From NCBI GenBank assembly GCA_008694505.1, contig VZDJ01004378.1, positions 14,284,645-14,348,644 on the forward strand: a stretch of DNA of 64,000 nt. Reading direction: 5' to 3'. The position numbers and the translations under genes are program-made. The number at the start of each line of letters is the position of its first letter. Within the stretch, counting starts at the first letter, position 1. The notes beneath the pieces are model-generated. The model was not told where the DNA came from and did not search any database. It was given only the letters and a program-made list of their open reading frames with translations. Positions 1 to 13,207 of the stretch are shown one piece after another. The DNA is from Cyanoderma ruficeps. Taxonomy: Eukaryota; Chordata; Aves; Passeriformes; Timaliidae.

Positions 1-2149
1 TATATTAAAAATGCATTACTACCCAACATGGATCTTATATTAGGTTTCTCATTGTATAATTCCACCAAGATTAGGCAATGTTCAAATAGTTCCAACATTT
101 TCAAACCTTACTTCTTACATAAAAACTGTGAGCTCTATACTTAAAAAATTCTGAGAAAGAGTAAAATATTCATTCTTTATTATAGTTCACATCCCAAGTT
201 TGGTGAAATCTTGACAGGTTAACACTGTTACTTTGGAGAACTGAGACATAAATTAAAATGTAGCTATATAACCTCTGTTCTTCTGAAAATCAAATCCTAC
301 AAAGGGATCAACTTCAAATAGAGACAATTCAGAAATACAGAACCATTCGATATCACATCTTCAGATTGTAAAATCTTTCAAAGAGAGTCTGGACAGAAAA
401 TATAAATTGTGTATGTGTGAATATGTGCCTACAAAAGCAAATAAATAACAGCAAACATCTTTCTGACTAAGCAAGCAGCAATTCCAACAAACCTTTTCAT
501 TGATGAAATTTCATTTGATTAAAAATAGTGTTTTTGCTGAGATAAGGGAATATGGTTGTTGATTTATATAATGAATCCTAGGTTTTCTTACATTAAGAAC
601 AAACTAGTTTATTTTTAATTGAAGGGAGAGATTAAAAATTCACCAACATAGATATTTACAAAATTATGCAACCTTTCATATAAACAAAATTTACTTAAAT
701 TCAGTAAAAAATTAGAAGTATGCAGAGCCACTTGCACTTAACTTGATGTGTATTGACAAAACCTTTTTCGAATTCAGCTAATTTCAAACAGTATGAAAGC
801 AATCTGACAGAAATACAGCTGCAATACATTGCTAGATATTGGTGGTTGCTTATGAGTTAATCTGGTCAATTGATCACTAAAAAATTGCATCAGTCTCTAC
901 ACTAGGTTCAGTGAACAACAACATTCAAGCTTACCATTTTAACTAGTTTTCTCCTCTGCTCTGTATGTTGAGTGTTAAAATTAGAGAATGTTGTCTACAG
1001 GCTAGACATCTGAACACGAGCAAATAAACTCTTTATCCCCTAGTGAAAATTCATGTGGCAGCATAGCCTGTTTCCTAGAACTGTTGAAAAATGTTACTAA
1101 ATTAAAAGCCCCCAAATGAATTTAACCTATTACTTTGTTTCTGAATTTCAGAACTGCAATCTACACATGATGAACTTTTCTTTTACTAAAACCAAAAGGC
1201 TCCTGAGCAGACAAATTCTAGGTAATAAAAAATAAAGCCACCTCCTTTCCCAGCCTCTTGGTTTTTATCCTGGCCTTTAGCAATAGCAGCTGCGGTTTCA
1301 TAAGGATACAGGAGCCAAAGCCTTGTACTTACATTTCCTTGCAGAAAGAGCTGCAGTTGTTCACATAGTCCATAACACCTGTGACACAATTGCAAGGATC
1401 TCCCCAAGCGCCCTACTGGTTTCTTTAAGCAGCAAAAACCAGTGCCCAGTGTGCTATATTGTTTTCCTTCTTTTATGACAGTGATAAGTGAGTCCTTGCA
1501 GCAGGAGGACCATTCATTCTGCACTATTAGATACAGCTCTTATTTGGTGCCTAATGTTCCGTGACCCATAAGCATTAAAGGAACAGCCAAGAAGTATTTG
1601 AGCAGGTAAAAGGAGGCATACAAAAGAACATATTGGTGAACAAAAATGTTTCTTATAATAGTATAATAAAATACAGCACATTCAGGGAATAACAGAAGAA
1701 AAGCACAGTCTGAGTTGGAGGCAAATTCTTGCACAGAAAAACTGCCACATTCTTTGGTGGTTTCAAAGCCACAGAGACTCAGTTGCAGACATGAGAGCAA
1801 CCAGCCTCTGCCAGACATGCTGTTTGACCTGAGTGTTGCAACACCGATAAAGGATACAAGAAAAAAAATCACATCATGTTTTATATTACTCCATTAGTGT
1901 CTGGTTTCCTCTGGATTGTCAATAATCCTCTGAGAAATAGATTTTCACAAGACCAGCCACAAGGTTAATCCCTCAGGAATGTGTTGGTCTGGCAGACTAG
2001 CAGAATAGGACAAGCCAGAAGCAATAGCAATACTATGTCAAAGCCATACTTGGCGGTCTACACAGAAAAATGAGATATAAAAGGACAGTTTCTCTCTTTA
2101 TTTTCCTTTGTTCACTTCTTTTCCACCAGCAAGGGAAAGGTTATTTTAG
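1..2149. other. AT-rich unique sequence, no gene seen
   Basis: This stretch is AT-rich single-copy-looking DNA. Two antisense open frames of about 110 codons (1186-1524 and 1540-1872) resemble no protein family I know, show no domain pattern and lack convincing splice sites. They are within chance length for sequence of this composition. No LINE, LTR or SINE could be recognised. Confidence 0.6.
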
Positions 2150-2780
2150 TCAGGCAAGGCTGGAAGCGACATCAGGAGGCAGGAGGTCTCTAGTGCAGCC
2201 ACCTTTGAGCTCAGACCAGGCTGCTCAGGGCATTATCCTATTGAGTCTTGTAAATCCCCCGGGAGAGAGAGCACAACTGTCCTGGACAGTCTTATGGTAA
2301 AAAACAAGGTTTTCCTTCTGTTCAATCTGTACCTCTCCTCTTTCAGCTTACACTCATTATTTCTCAGTCTCCCAAAGAGCACGTCTCCATCTCCTCATTA
2401 ACCACAACATAAGCATCAATAAATTGTAGTTACGACCCCAGGAGGCACTAAGTCCCTCAGACTCCCCTTGCAGGGCAAATGCTCAAATCTTGAGCCCTCT
2501 GCTGCACATGCTCCAGTTTGTGTCTTTCTTTTGGGGGACCAAAACTGATCTCAGTGAGACAAGGTCTAATGAGTGCTGAGTAAGGGAGGATGATCCCTTC
2601 TTTCAATCTGCCACTTGTGCCTCTATTTGTGCAGCCCAGAAGACCACTGGCCATCCTTGGGGTCAGGGCACAGGGCTGCCCATGCTCAGCTGCCCACCAG
2701 AGCCCCAGAGAGCTGCCTCCCAGCCAGGAACAATCCCACAGCCTGGGCTGCTGCAGGGGACTGCCCTCCTAGGGCCAGTG
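2150..2780 (-). repeat. CR1 LINE fragment, antisense
   Basis: The plus strand shows the usual antisense CR1 order. It starts with a worn 'ggaagcgacatcaggagg' block near the element's 3' end. The 'caggctgctcagggca' block follows, then the 'cccaaaactgatctcagtga' region, and the cytosine-rich 'ctggccatccttgggg' to 'ctgcccatgctcagctg' part. About 630 bp of 3'-terminal CR1 is therefore present on the minus strand, with many substitutions and small indels, so it is an old insertion. No reverse-transcriptase motif is left. Open frames here are by-products of the repeat. The family call is firm; the subfamily cannot be named by eye. Confidence 0.8.
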
Positions 2781-4899
2781 ATGGCATTTCTCCTCCTTGA
2801 ATTAAAACATGTCCAAATACTTTACTGAAATGGGTAACTGAGACTAGCAGCAAGAGAAGGAACCAAAGCTCTTACAGTGTCTGCCCAGCAAAACCATTCA
2901 TTTTCAGCCTAAGCAGGGCCAAAGCAGCAGGAGCAGCCGCTGTGCCTGTCAGAGTATCACTGTCTCTGCTGCAGTCATAGCAGCAGCTGCCACAGAATCA
3001 GGTCCAATTGCCATCCCTATGCCTGCTGGCCCAGGAAACCATAGAAGACTACAGACAGCAACTCAAAAGCTTGCTTAAGGATATCAAATGAAGTGGCAGT
3101 CGCAGTCTCAATGAGCAAAGTCCTATGAGCTGCTCAGGGAAAAAGCAATCATCTTGTTAGCCCTTAATCTGACAAAAGCAGCACAGAGCCCATCCTGAGA
3201 GCTGAACATGATTAACACTTATTCTAAGGTACCCCTGTGTAATCAGGAAATGCTCTGACAACAACTCCTGAAGGAGATTAAGGTCTTTTCTCTGCCTGAA
3301 AAATAGGTAAGTCTGCCTTCAATAAGCTCAGTAAAGAAAACACCTGTTTTGCAAACAGGCAAGAGCTGGCCCTGCTCATATTCTATACTGGATCCATAGC
3401 CAGAACCTGTGGTTGGAGTTGTTCTAGTGATAAATCTCCTAACTTGCCCTGTGAAGAGACAAACATGTTAGTTCAGATCTAGTGTTACACCCTCACATAC
3501 ACACACAGAACAGCTCATGCCTGCTCAGCAAGGAGATGATAAGCAGCAGAACGCTCCTGCTTTTATTTAGCCATAGGACTGCAGCCTTGAACCTTCCCTT
3601 ACTCCACTGCTCCCTCTCAGCACATTCCAGAGCAGCCCAGACCGTGGGTGGCAGTAAGAACACAGCCCCATAAGGAGACAACTGCACAAGGGTGGCAGCA
3701 GCACTGAGCCCAGGGAGCTGCCTCCTACCTCTGCAAACCAGGGACCTGGGGAACTTACTCAGCCCAGGTTTTGTGCCTCTGAAACACAATTTACAGCAGC
3801 TCCAGGTGCCTGGCCAAATTTATTTTGTTGCTGCAGCAACCATTTTCTGTGGCCCCACTTGGCCTTGCCACCTCCTCCATTGCCTTTAAAAAGAGATTTC
3901 TTGGTAGGGGAGAATGGGAAGAGAAAAACTCCTATAGGAAAGGAAATCTGTGGGGAGAAAATCCATTTAGATCTACACAAACTGTGTAGCCAAAAAGATC
4001 CTAAAAACATCTTTCAATGAAAAACCACTCGAGCATTCCACACTGAACCCGGAAGAAACCAGAAACAAAAAGAATACCAAGGGCAACACAAACAGCAAAT
4101 TTCCCTTTGAGCTTTTTTTCCCTCAATTTCCCTCAAAAGATAATGCCATGTACTTTACCACTGCACTACTACAAAAGAATTTTTCTTTTCTTTATATATA
4201 CTGCTGTGCCAGCTGACAAAGCTAGGAACAGCTTTCAGTGGAAAAATTTTGCATATGTGTAAGTTTTACTCACTAAAGGTTGAAACCACACGAATAACTC
4301 CCTACTACTGCAGTAGTCATTTAATGTCTTTTATTTAATGATACCAACAAACCAGCCTATGCTAAAAGCTGGCTTTCATAAAAATGAGGAAATTTGTTGA
4401 CTTGGCAAATCAAAAAGATGAAGAAAAAATGCACAAACACGGTAATAAACAATTACTTTCAAAGACCCAAATATCAATTTAGTCGCTTACATAATAAAAA
4501 GAGATGGTGACACAAATACACTGTAAGTGCATCTAGAAGATTTGATTTAATTGGTAGAATGAATCAACTAGAGAAATGACTGTTATAAATCCCAGATTTT
4601 GGAAGTTTAGGGAGAAGATCTCCTTACCAATTTAATGCAAAATATTGTTGTTTTTCTACTTCCTTTCTACTGACAAAATGTCACTGATATCTACTGGAAG
4701 TCTGTAGGTCCCAAATATGTAACCAGTTCACCTTGCAGTGTTAACTTTTTTTGACCCAGACTCAGTAAATGCTCACTATTCTTCTTCATAGTGTCCTGTC
4801 CTCATACAACAGGTTCATATAAAATTTCAAGTTAGACCTATCAAAACTCTGCATTTTCGAATCTTTTCCTCTATTTTTTACCTTCTTGCCTGACAAAAT
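2781..4899. other. Unique sequence with a moderately GC-richer part, no gene seen
   Basis: From about 2880 to 3890 the composition is somewhat richer in G+C, with CAG and CTG runs. This could be further very old repeat, but no family is recognisable. Opposed open frames overlap at 3482-3889 and neither looks like a known protein. The remainder to 4899 is AT-rich and featureless. Confidence 0.5.
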
Positions 4900-4970
4900 T
4901 GATGTGCCCTGAACTGAAATAATAGATTGAAGAGCCTTTCTAAGGCAAAACATTCTGTGATTCTATGAAT
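4900..4970 (+). repeat. CR1 LINE 3' tail
   Basis: A short sense-strand stretch ends in 'attctgtgattctatgaatt', the characteristic octamer tail of CR1. Just upstream, 'gaagagcctttctaaggcaaaacattc' corresponds to the last part of the CR1 3' untranslated region. It is a severely 5'-truncated copy, as is usual for this LINE. Confidence 0.55.
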
Positions 4971-7900
4971 TAAATCATTGTTTGGAATAAACCCATCATC
5001 TTCTTCCATGGAATCTCACACTGGGTCTTACTAGATTTCCACTAACAGGCAAAGGGACATGGCTGCAGGCTGGCATGTAATTTACCAGCAAGTATTAAGG
5101 AATGACTAGAGCAAGCATGATCTTAAAAAAAAAAAAATTAAAAAAAANGATTAGTCTTTAATTATCTTGAGTATTCTGGGTTTGTTAGATGATGCTTTAA
5201 GAATCCAAAGTCAAGGAGTCTCCTCTCTGACTTAATGTATTTCAAAGGATCCTCCTGACCAATTCTTGTCCCTGGAAAATATGTTTGTCATTCCTAAGTC
5301 CTCAGATACAAGATCTAAACTATGTTCTCCCATGGAGACATTTCCCTTTGGGTATCCTCAAGCTGCACATCCTGGGGATCTGGGTGCTTCCTACTCTTAT
5401 AGCAGCTGGGCTTTAAGGATCATTATCCTTTTGTTCAGGAACATCCTGGCATTTGAAATCACCTGTTGCATTGTTTGACCGTATTTAAGGGGGAAAAATA
5501 CAAAAAATACAAAATCTCCTATCTAACACTAGATTTCTCCCCAACTTTGTTCATCCACAGCAAATCTAGAATAAAATTTTATTATTCCTTCTACTAAGTT
5601 ATGAACTAGCTAGCATAAGACGCACACACTTCTTCAGCAGGCAGGTACTATTTTTGCATTTAATATCATGATTGGTTAATTAGGAGTAGAACCTTCCCCA
5701 TATTTCAGCATGAATTGCTTCTATTCAGTGAACATTCTATTCTGCATCAGTCTGTAGTGCAGCAGCTATAAAAATAGAAATGTGATTCATGCGTGCAGCT
5801 TTTCACTGTTTCTTCACTGAAATCAGACACATGATAATCAACCATTTCAGATGACTGTGAGTTTGAGATTGTTACCAAGTCTTTGAGGAATAAGAGTTTT
5901 CTAAACAGTAGAAATTCTCCTGAACCTTTTCTATGGCTTTTTTAAGGCAGTGTTGGAGTTTTTCTGTTCTTGAAGGTTTTTTCATTACTGACTAAATGGG
6001 TATTTGGCATGGTGACAGCGGCACCTGACTGTCAAGGATAACCTGACAAAGTGCTTTAACAAAGATTACTGACCAAGGATATGAGGGAAGTTTTAATGTC
6101 TACTTAATCCTTGTCTCTTTATTGAAACGTGAAAAGCCATAATTAGTACAAAACTAGAGGGTAATTTTGTGATTTAGATCTGTCCACTATGAATTTAGGC
6201 ATTTCATTTCACACTGGCCAAACAATAGCTCTCAGGTGATAACTACACTCAGACAGTGCCAACCTAGCCTGGGACATAAATCAATGTCCTAGAGGTGAAA
6301 CACTTCAAATCCTGTTAGTGTGTTACTAAACAACCTATTCTCCCACCTTAAGGACCCTGGGGAGTTGTATAAACCAAGGCAATAACACAGCCTAGACTGA
6401 GGAACACATTTTCACACATCCTTTTGTATCCTGTAGTGGTCAGCTTATTAAGATTGCCTGCACGTGTCAATACAGAAATAAATATTTGGCCATTCAACTG
6501 CAAAAAGAGTTCACAGAAATTAATGGCAGCTATAAAAACCTCATCACTTTATTTAGACTGAGTCTATCCTTACCATGAGCTTTGGAATATGACAGCTATA
6601 CATGCTGACACAGGATAAAAAATGTGGTGTAGCAGAACTGCAGCTCCATGAAACTTCACAGGAATGTTGTTTGGGGTTTTTTGCAGAGAACTCCATAAGC
6701 AAAAACCCAACCAATTCATGAATTGAATAAATCAAAATATTTTGAACAAATATGTGCTTCCATTTGTAATTTTTTAAGAATATTTCAATTCAAAAACCTT
6801 CTTCAATTTAAAACATTCAAAGTCAAAGTATTTCCTTCTGATTCAAAATACCATAGTTTCTAATTTTTAGTTAAAACCCACATCTTCCAACATATTTCAT
6901 ATTTTCAGTAGCACTGGACAATCAAGAACACACCTCATGCAAACATTGCCCCATTCTCTGCATAGTACAAATTAGGCACCAGCTCTTTACTTATTTGTTA
7001 AAAACCTTCTGCTTGATAAGCTCAAGGAACCACAGCCATCCAATCAAAGGCAGGGAACACTGAATAATTTGCATGCTTGTAAAAAAAAATCAAGTTACTC
7101 TTTCTCTTTATAGTCTGTGTATAATATTTTAAAATATTAATACTAGTTAGTTTTTAAAAAAAAAGTTAGAAGATTGCAAAATAATTCCAGAACTAGAATG
7201 TCATATCAAATTGAACATGTCACAGCTATGCAGTAAGGCACTTCTACTTATCAATATAAATAATAATTACAGATTTCACTCCAGATAATTTGCATTTTCA
7301 AACCTCAGCTGTGGCAACAGACACTTGTGTGCTGCTCGCGGTGATGGTCATGTAAGAGCTCAGAATTAACTAACAGCCTTTCACAGCTTCCAGTGTGTTC
7401 CTCTCTGGTTCTTTAGGTCATGTCAAAAGCAAATTGCTCGGAAGGGTCAGAAAAAGCAGCAGCCAGGGCAGCTCGTGCCCTGCCTTGCAGCTGGGCAGCT
7501 TTCCTCCCTCTCACCCCGGGGCCCCCAGCAAGCTCCGCTGTTTAGCACATGTGATGGCGCCACTCTGTTTGCAGAAGCTGCACTTTTCAATTTTGCTCCA
7601 CAACTTTTAATACTGCTTGGAGACATATCAGCATTCTCAAACCAGTTAATCAAAATTTGCATATAAATAAATGGCTTTTATATATAAATGACTCCATTGA
7701 ATATTTAGGAGATATTTATTAGGATAATGTCCTGGAAGACATTAAGATAGATAGGATAGGATACATATTAGCATAAATTGATACCATTTTAAAATGAAGG
7801 ATGAAGAAGCCCTAGAGAAAATGAGTGAATCTCAGTGGTATCTGCATGTGCTTGTGAATGTGATACTACTGTTATCACATTACCTTTTTATTGTGAATAC

Positions 7901-8879
7901 AGAAATATATTTTAACAACAAATGGCTTTTCCTTGATCAATTTGAAGTGTGATATAAATATTTTCAACAACAGCAAAAAACAGCAAATGAAAAGCAACAA
8001 ACAAAAATTACAGAAAAAAAAGTTGTACTACCCTGGATTTTTTTCCAAATACTTCATTTTGACAGCCACCCATTTAAAATCCATATTAAGTGGCACAGAA
8101 GACATGGATTTGGGAAAATTACATGAAAATGCTATTATTAGGTAACTATGCTTCTGAAATAATCTCATCCCTGATGTTACCTTTTCTAAGTCATACATGC
8201 TCATTTTATAAACTGTTTCCAGCACAATGCTATTTCAAGCACTTTAACAAACTATATTACAAAAATTCTGATTGTGTTTCTCATAGTCCTCATAATTTGT
8301 TACTATGGCTTTGTATATTGCTATCAGTTGACTTATCCCAGCTCGGGAGCTTTTTCTTGTCACTGTTTTTGTCAAACAAAAGTATTCAAGGCCCAAAAGA
8401 CTGGGAGATATTTGGAGGGTATCTTTTCAATCCATTTGTGGCACTATGTTCTTCTTCATCAGAGCATTTGCATGTTCCATTAGCATGACAGTTCCAGAGA
8501 TGGATCAAGCAGTAATCTCTAGTGCATTCTTGTGCATGGCATTATGACACTGACTAATAGAAGTTGCCTTTTATTTTTTAGGTGTGGAAAAGCTGAGTTA
8601 GCATTAACATTTTTTCTTGTACATGGGAGAAAAGAGAAAAAGCAGCAAAAGGGCAACTAAATCTAGCCCTCATTATTTTGGGATCACATTTTGGGACCAA
8701 TCTCCTCTGGTACTGAATAGCTGAACTCTGTTGAATGAATTAATTTAAAAGTACTTTTTGTTAGATATGCAAGAAAAACTTCCATTCTGCAACAAAACAG
8801 AATCATAGAGAGAGGTGTGGTTCATACACCTAAATAAAAACAGGGATGCTAACATTAATCCGTATTCACAGATTTTCAA
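4971..8879. other. Unique AT-rich sequence, no gene seen
   Basis: An imperfect A-rich run with a single N at 5148 lies just upstream. The remainder is unique. A GC-richer patch at 7440-7570 includes 'ctcaccccggggccccca'. It carries overlapping open frames on both strands, none with a recognisable product. No repeat family was identified. Confidence 0.5.
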
Positions 8880-8936
8880 TCATCTATATACATATATACC
8901 TATGTATATATGCCTATATATGTCTATACATATCTA
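8880..8936. repeat. TA/CATA-rich simple repeat
   Basis: Imperfect alternation of 'tata', 'cata' and 'ctat' units gives an almost purely A/T/C low-complexity tract. It looks like a decayed microsatellite. Confidence 0.75.
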
Positions 8937-9690
8937 TTCTCTCTGTTCATGCCTTCAGGAACTTAAGAATCAGTTGAAATTAGGTCAATTCATACGTTGT
9001 TTCCAGCTTTACAGATATGGGGGAAAAAACTCTAAATGTAAAGGAATATCTTTTAATTTATGCTTTACCCTTTAAACTGCTTTCCTGTGTAGACCCATCA
9101 AGATGATTCATCTACATAGCTCTCAAACCAGTGACTACAGCTTTCTCTAGACCAAAATCAATGGCCTTCTTTGTATTTTTTCCTTTCCAAAACACTACTG
9201 AAATATCCTTGTTTAAACAGCAAAGAAATAAAAACCTCAAGCATTACAAACACAAATCTTGAGGCAGATACCACTGGGAAATGTTCAATTTTTCACAGAA
9301 AAGACCAGAAGAGAAAGTCACTAGATGTCCTCCCTGCCCAAAGAGGGAACCAGCTGAATTTATGTCATTCTTCAATGGCTCTACATCAGCCCCTTCTTTT
9401 TCAGCCTTCCTTCGACAAAATGTCTTACCAAAGACCATGAGAGATTCCCCAAACAGTGAAAAATAAACGAACACCCCGAGTTCTGTTTTAGAAAGATATT
9501 TTAAAAATTTCTCTTCATCACATCCTGGAGAGTCTGAAAAAAAAAAATCCTTCAAATCCTTCAAATCTGTACTCTAAGGAGAGGACTGCACCTTCACTGC
9601 AGAACAGATCTGCAAGTATACCGCTGCAGACAGACACTGCAGTAAAAATTTCCCAGTTAACAAAAGAGCTGCATAGTCTTGACACACTCT

Positions 9691-9714
9691 CACACACACA
9701 CACACACACACACA
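9691..9714. repeat. (CA)12 microsatellite
   Basis: Twelve perfect CA dinucleotides, preceded by the imperfect 'gacacactct'. A perfect tract of this length is likely to be polymorphic between individuals. Confidence 0.95.
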
Positions 9715-9739
9715 GAGCAGTTTTTTGTTATACTGTTGC

Positions 9740-9980
9740 AAATTAATCCTTTGCCTAGGAGGCGTTCGCAGCCGTACTATTAACGTTATTGCATATTGTG
9801 AAAGGAAATTTACAGATTATCTGAAGATGCTGTCAAATAAATTAAGGCTATTGTTGAATGTTTACATGTCTGTGTCAGACACCAATCGGCTTCACTTCAA
9901 CTGTCTGGTACAAATAGCAACAGAAATGCAGGACAGTAAATTATCCACAATTACAATTTATAAGAAAATACGGAATTAAT
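9740..9980. promoter_or_regulatory. Candidate conserved non-coding element (enhancer-like)
   Basis: This is an AT-rich stretch that nevertheless keeps six CpG dinucleotides (9763, 9767, 9773, 9784, 9897, 9971), four of them within 22 bases. It also holds matches to common developmental factor sites: a SOX-like 'attgtt' at 9850, a forkhead-like 'tgtttac' at 9859, and several 'taat' homeodomain cores. This mix is typical of vertebrate conserved elements, but the sites are short and common. The call is an inference with no alignment behind it. An open frame of 84 codons spans 9725-9979 but resembles nothing known. Confidence 0.2.
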
Positions 9981-10156
9981 TTAAATGTTGAAAACTTGAG
10001 AGAGACACATTGATCTCTGAAAGAAATCAAGGTTGATACCTCCATACACCTTTTATTATATCATCACAGTCTGGCTTAATAGTGGAACAAGAAATTTTCA
10101 TGGTAAAACATTTCTTAAGATATAACTTAGTTAAATAAACGTAAAGACTAAAAATT

Positions 10157-10169
10157 AAAAAAAAAAAAA
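10157..10169. repeat. A13 homopolymer
   Basis: A run of thirteen A preceded by 'aaaatt'. It is not attached to a recognisable retroposed sequence. Confidence 0.9.
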
Positions 10170-11639
10170 TTGAAGACATACCACACCACTCTAATGTACA
10201 TGAATAGTAAAGTTAATGAAGAAAAAGTCAAGTCTCTTAATTTTCCAAGCAAGGAACTACAGTTTAACATTTTTATGTGAGAGGTCTCATCCCAAGAAGA
10301 CCACAGTCTGTTACACCTTATGGTTTTAAAAAAGTTATGACCCTCAATTTTATCTCAATTCAGATAAGACCATCTCCTTTCACACCATCAATTTTAAAAC
10401 AGAACAGTGCAAAAGGATCAGTGAGGAGGCTACTTAATAATTAATATGGCCAACCAAAATTCAAGCACTAGCCATTGTACAGCTGCCCTAAGACACGCAA
10501 TAAATGGTGACTATTATCAATCACAGTAATTGGAATTCTACAGCATAACCATACATTGAGCTGTATTAAAAAAACCCTATTTGGTGTGTATTGTTACTTG
10601 GTTTAGATAATTTTCAGGACATTCCAAGCACAGCAGAAGACATAGCTTCTGTTATTTGTTTTCATTAGTACTACAAGATAACATGTAATTTATTTCAGTC
10701 TTTTGTGCAAAATAACTACATGTGTTACTAAAAGTATGCTAATTATAGATATTTCATCTTTCTTAAACAGCTAAAAGTTGGTATCTCTGCTAATTCAACA
10801 TGGAATAGATTTTAAAGAACAAAGTATAGAGTTTTTTTCATATGTTCACTATGGAAAAGTTGGTCATGAAAAGACAGGTAACACAAAGGGTTAAGTGCAA
10901 AAGCTCTTTGGCACTGAGTTTAAGTCAGGACTGAAAATGAGCTTTACTGTTCTCATACACCTAATCCAAAGGAAGTCGGTGAGCTTCAGAGGAAAACATC
11001 AATTTGTCACAATTGATAGTCTGTTCTACAGACATATCTTAGTGAAATAAAAGAAGGTTATTCCAGGGAAAAACTATCAGTTACATGATGAAACTCCTAT
11101 ACAAAAAAGCAAGTCTCAAATGCCAATAGGGTCTGTCTAATGAGTTACAAAAGGAAGTAAAAAATGTTGTAAGACACCTAGGATCAAGTGAACAGGTCTA
11201 ATACTTTCTACATATTCTTTTTTAAATGTGACAAGAATTCAAATGTTTCTGCCCCTTCTATATTTAGATCCTGTCATTATAAAAAAGCAAAGCTCATTAA
11301 CATGAATATTGAATTTTTTAAATTCAAGATATAACTCCTGATTATTCTTCAAAAGGAAATAATTTGATAAGAAAAAGCAAGAATCTCAAGTACCTTTTTT
11401 TACATTGGACTACATTTTTAAATTAGCACAACTGGTTCCTAATCAAATTAAAATAATAATTTGGTCAAATTATAGAAAAATGCAGTTTAACAATGCTAGT
11501 GCATACTATAGGGAGCGAGGGAATAGCACATATACTTTTCTGAAAATTATTATCATATCACAAAACTGTGAGATCAAACAGAAAACCACTAAAAAGTTTT
11601 AATAACTTGGATATTTATTGAAGCTAGTTTATCTTCAGG

Positions 11640-11945
11640 TATGTATTTGGGACTTCTGAAATCTGCTGTCAGCTTCACCAAGTGGAACACAATGTTTATT
11701 GTCTGCCAGAGCCAGCTGGCAGGGTGTTATCCAGAAACTGTTTTCTCCTCTGCTAAACGAGTAGTTAATATCACATTTTGGAATTTTTTTAGTCTTTTAC
11801 ATTTCATTTCACAAGCTACAACATAGAGTTTACAGAAAGTAAGGAATGACCTGTTGTGCAATTGTCTTGATAATTGCATCGAGCTGGCTGATATTTTACA
11901 CATATCTTCCTGCATAACCACAAACATGCTGAAATAAAATTCAAG
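11640..11945. promoter_or_regulatory. Candidate conserved non-coding element
   Basis: The stretch holds a forkhead-like 'tgtttatt' at 11693. A 7-bp inverted repeat, 'ctgccag' and 'ctggcag', lies at 11703-11722 around an E-box CAGCTG and resembles a nuclear factor I half-site pair. A RUNX-like 'aaccaca' is at 11926. The spacing and composition look enhancer-like, but all the motifs are short. Cross-species conservation is not shown here. Confidence 0.18.
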
Positions 11946-13020
11946 ATAGTGAACGCCTCTCAAAGCTATAAGAAACTGAAAATGGGGCCCTATGGCAGGA
12001 CTTATTAGGGATTCTTACACTAGGGAGGGCTAGTAATCCCTTTAATAAAATATATGCATACACATTGTATGGCACATTGTTTATGATGACTAAAACTAGT
12101 TCATGGTAGCAGAGAATCAAGCTTTTCAACTTCAAAAGTCCTATTCTGTATTCTTTTCTTAGCCTACATAGAAATATACAACTCTGCATGAGATATGATG
12201 TGAAATTGCACCGGTAATGGCTTGTTTTGGGGATAAGTGGTTGATGGGAGTCGTAGATCAGGCTTGTAATGGAAGTAAACTTCAACCTTAACTGTACAAT
12301 AGCTGTAACTGTTCCATAATAAGAAAAAAGATTAAGTCTAGGTATATTGTTTTATCATTCTGGCACCCTGGAGTTGGTAAGAACCATTTGCACAATCCAG
12401 TCAGGACAAGGCATGCCAAGAAAATTGAACGAATATAGGTTTCTAACCTTTCTAGGGGAAAGATTTGTCAGATGCCTCTTTTCCCAGTTTTGTTCTGGAA
12501 AAGGTATTCCAAACAATTGGGGTGCAAAAGCATATACAGTGCTGTGAAAGCGTCTAGCAACCTCCACAGACAAAAGACAGCCATTTATTTACACAGAGGC
12601 CACGGTGCAGTTAAATAGAAGAAATGCTGAATATTGAATTACAATGTATATTCACCAAATGGATTATGATGTATCTGTATCTTAGTCATACTTCAGCAAT
12701 GATTTAAAGCTATTTTGTTAGATATTTGATATTTTTAAGAAATTCTAACTTGAATTTGCTTCTGCGTAATAAAAATAAAGTCAACAGAAATAAACAACTC
12801 GAGACATGCATTGTTTAATACATAACTATACTCTGCATAATCACTGCTTCTGAGCAATTATTTTTCAGCAGACTAAAGCATTAATCCCACTCTACTACCA
12901 AGCACATTTTTTTTAAAACTTTGCTTCAGTGGCATGACAAGATACCAAGTTGCCGACTATCACGGCTACGCCTCCAAAGGAATGAGAGAAACAATGAACT
13001 GATCTGAGAACTGCTCTCAA
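11946..13020. other. Unique sequence, no gene seen
   Basis: Mixed-composition unique DNA. Antisense frames such as 11941-12285 (114 codons) have no family resemblance and no supporting splice signals. Confidence 0.5.
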
Positions 13021-13207
13021 ATCACAGAATATGCTAAGCTGGAAGGGACCATCAAGTCCAAATCCCAGCCCTACACAGGACTTGTCCAAATGCTTCTTGA
13101 ACTCTGTCGGGCTTGGTGCTGTGACCACTTCCCTGGGGAGCCTGTTCCAGTGCCCAAACACCCCCTGGATGAAGAATCATTTCCTAATATCCAACGTAAA
13201 CCACCCC
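13021..13207 (-). repeat. CR1 LINE 3' fragment, antisense
   Basis: On the plus strand it opens with 'atcacagaat', the complement of the CR1 tail octamer. It runs through 'gctggaagggaccatcaag', 'cttccctggggagcctgttc' and 'ttcctaatatccaacgta'. These are the standard antisense CR1 3' untranslated blocks in the right order. Divergence looks moderate, so it may be younger than the copy at 2.15 kb. Confidence 0.88.
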
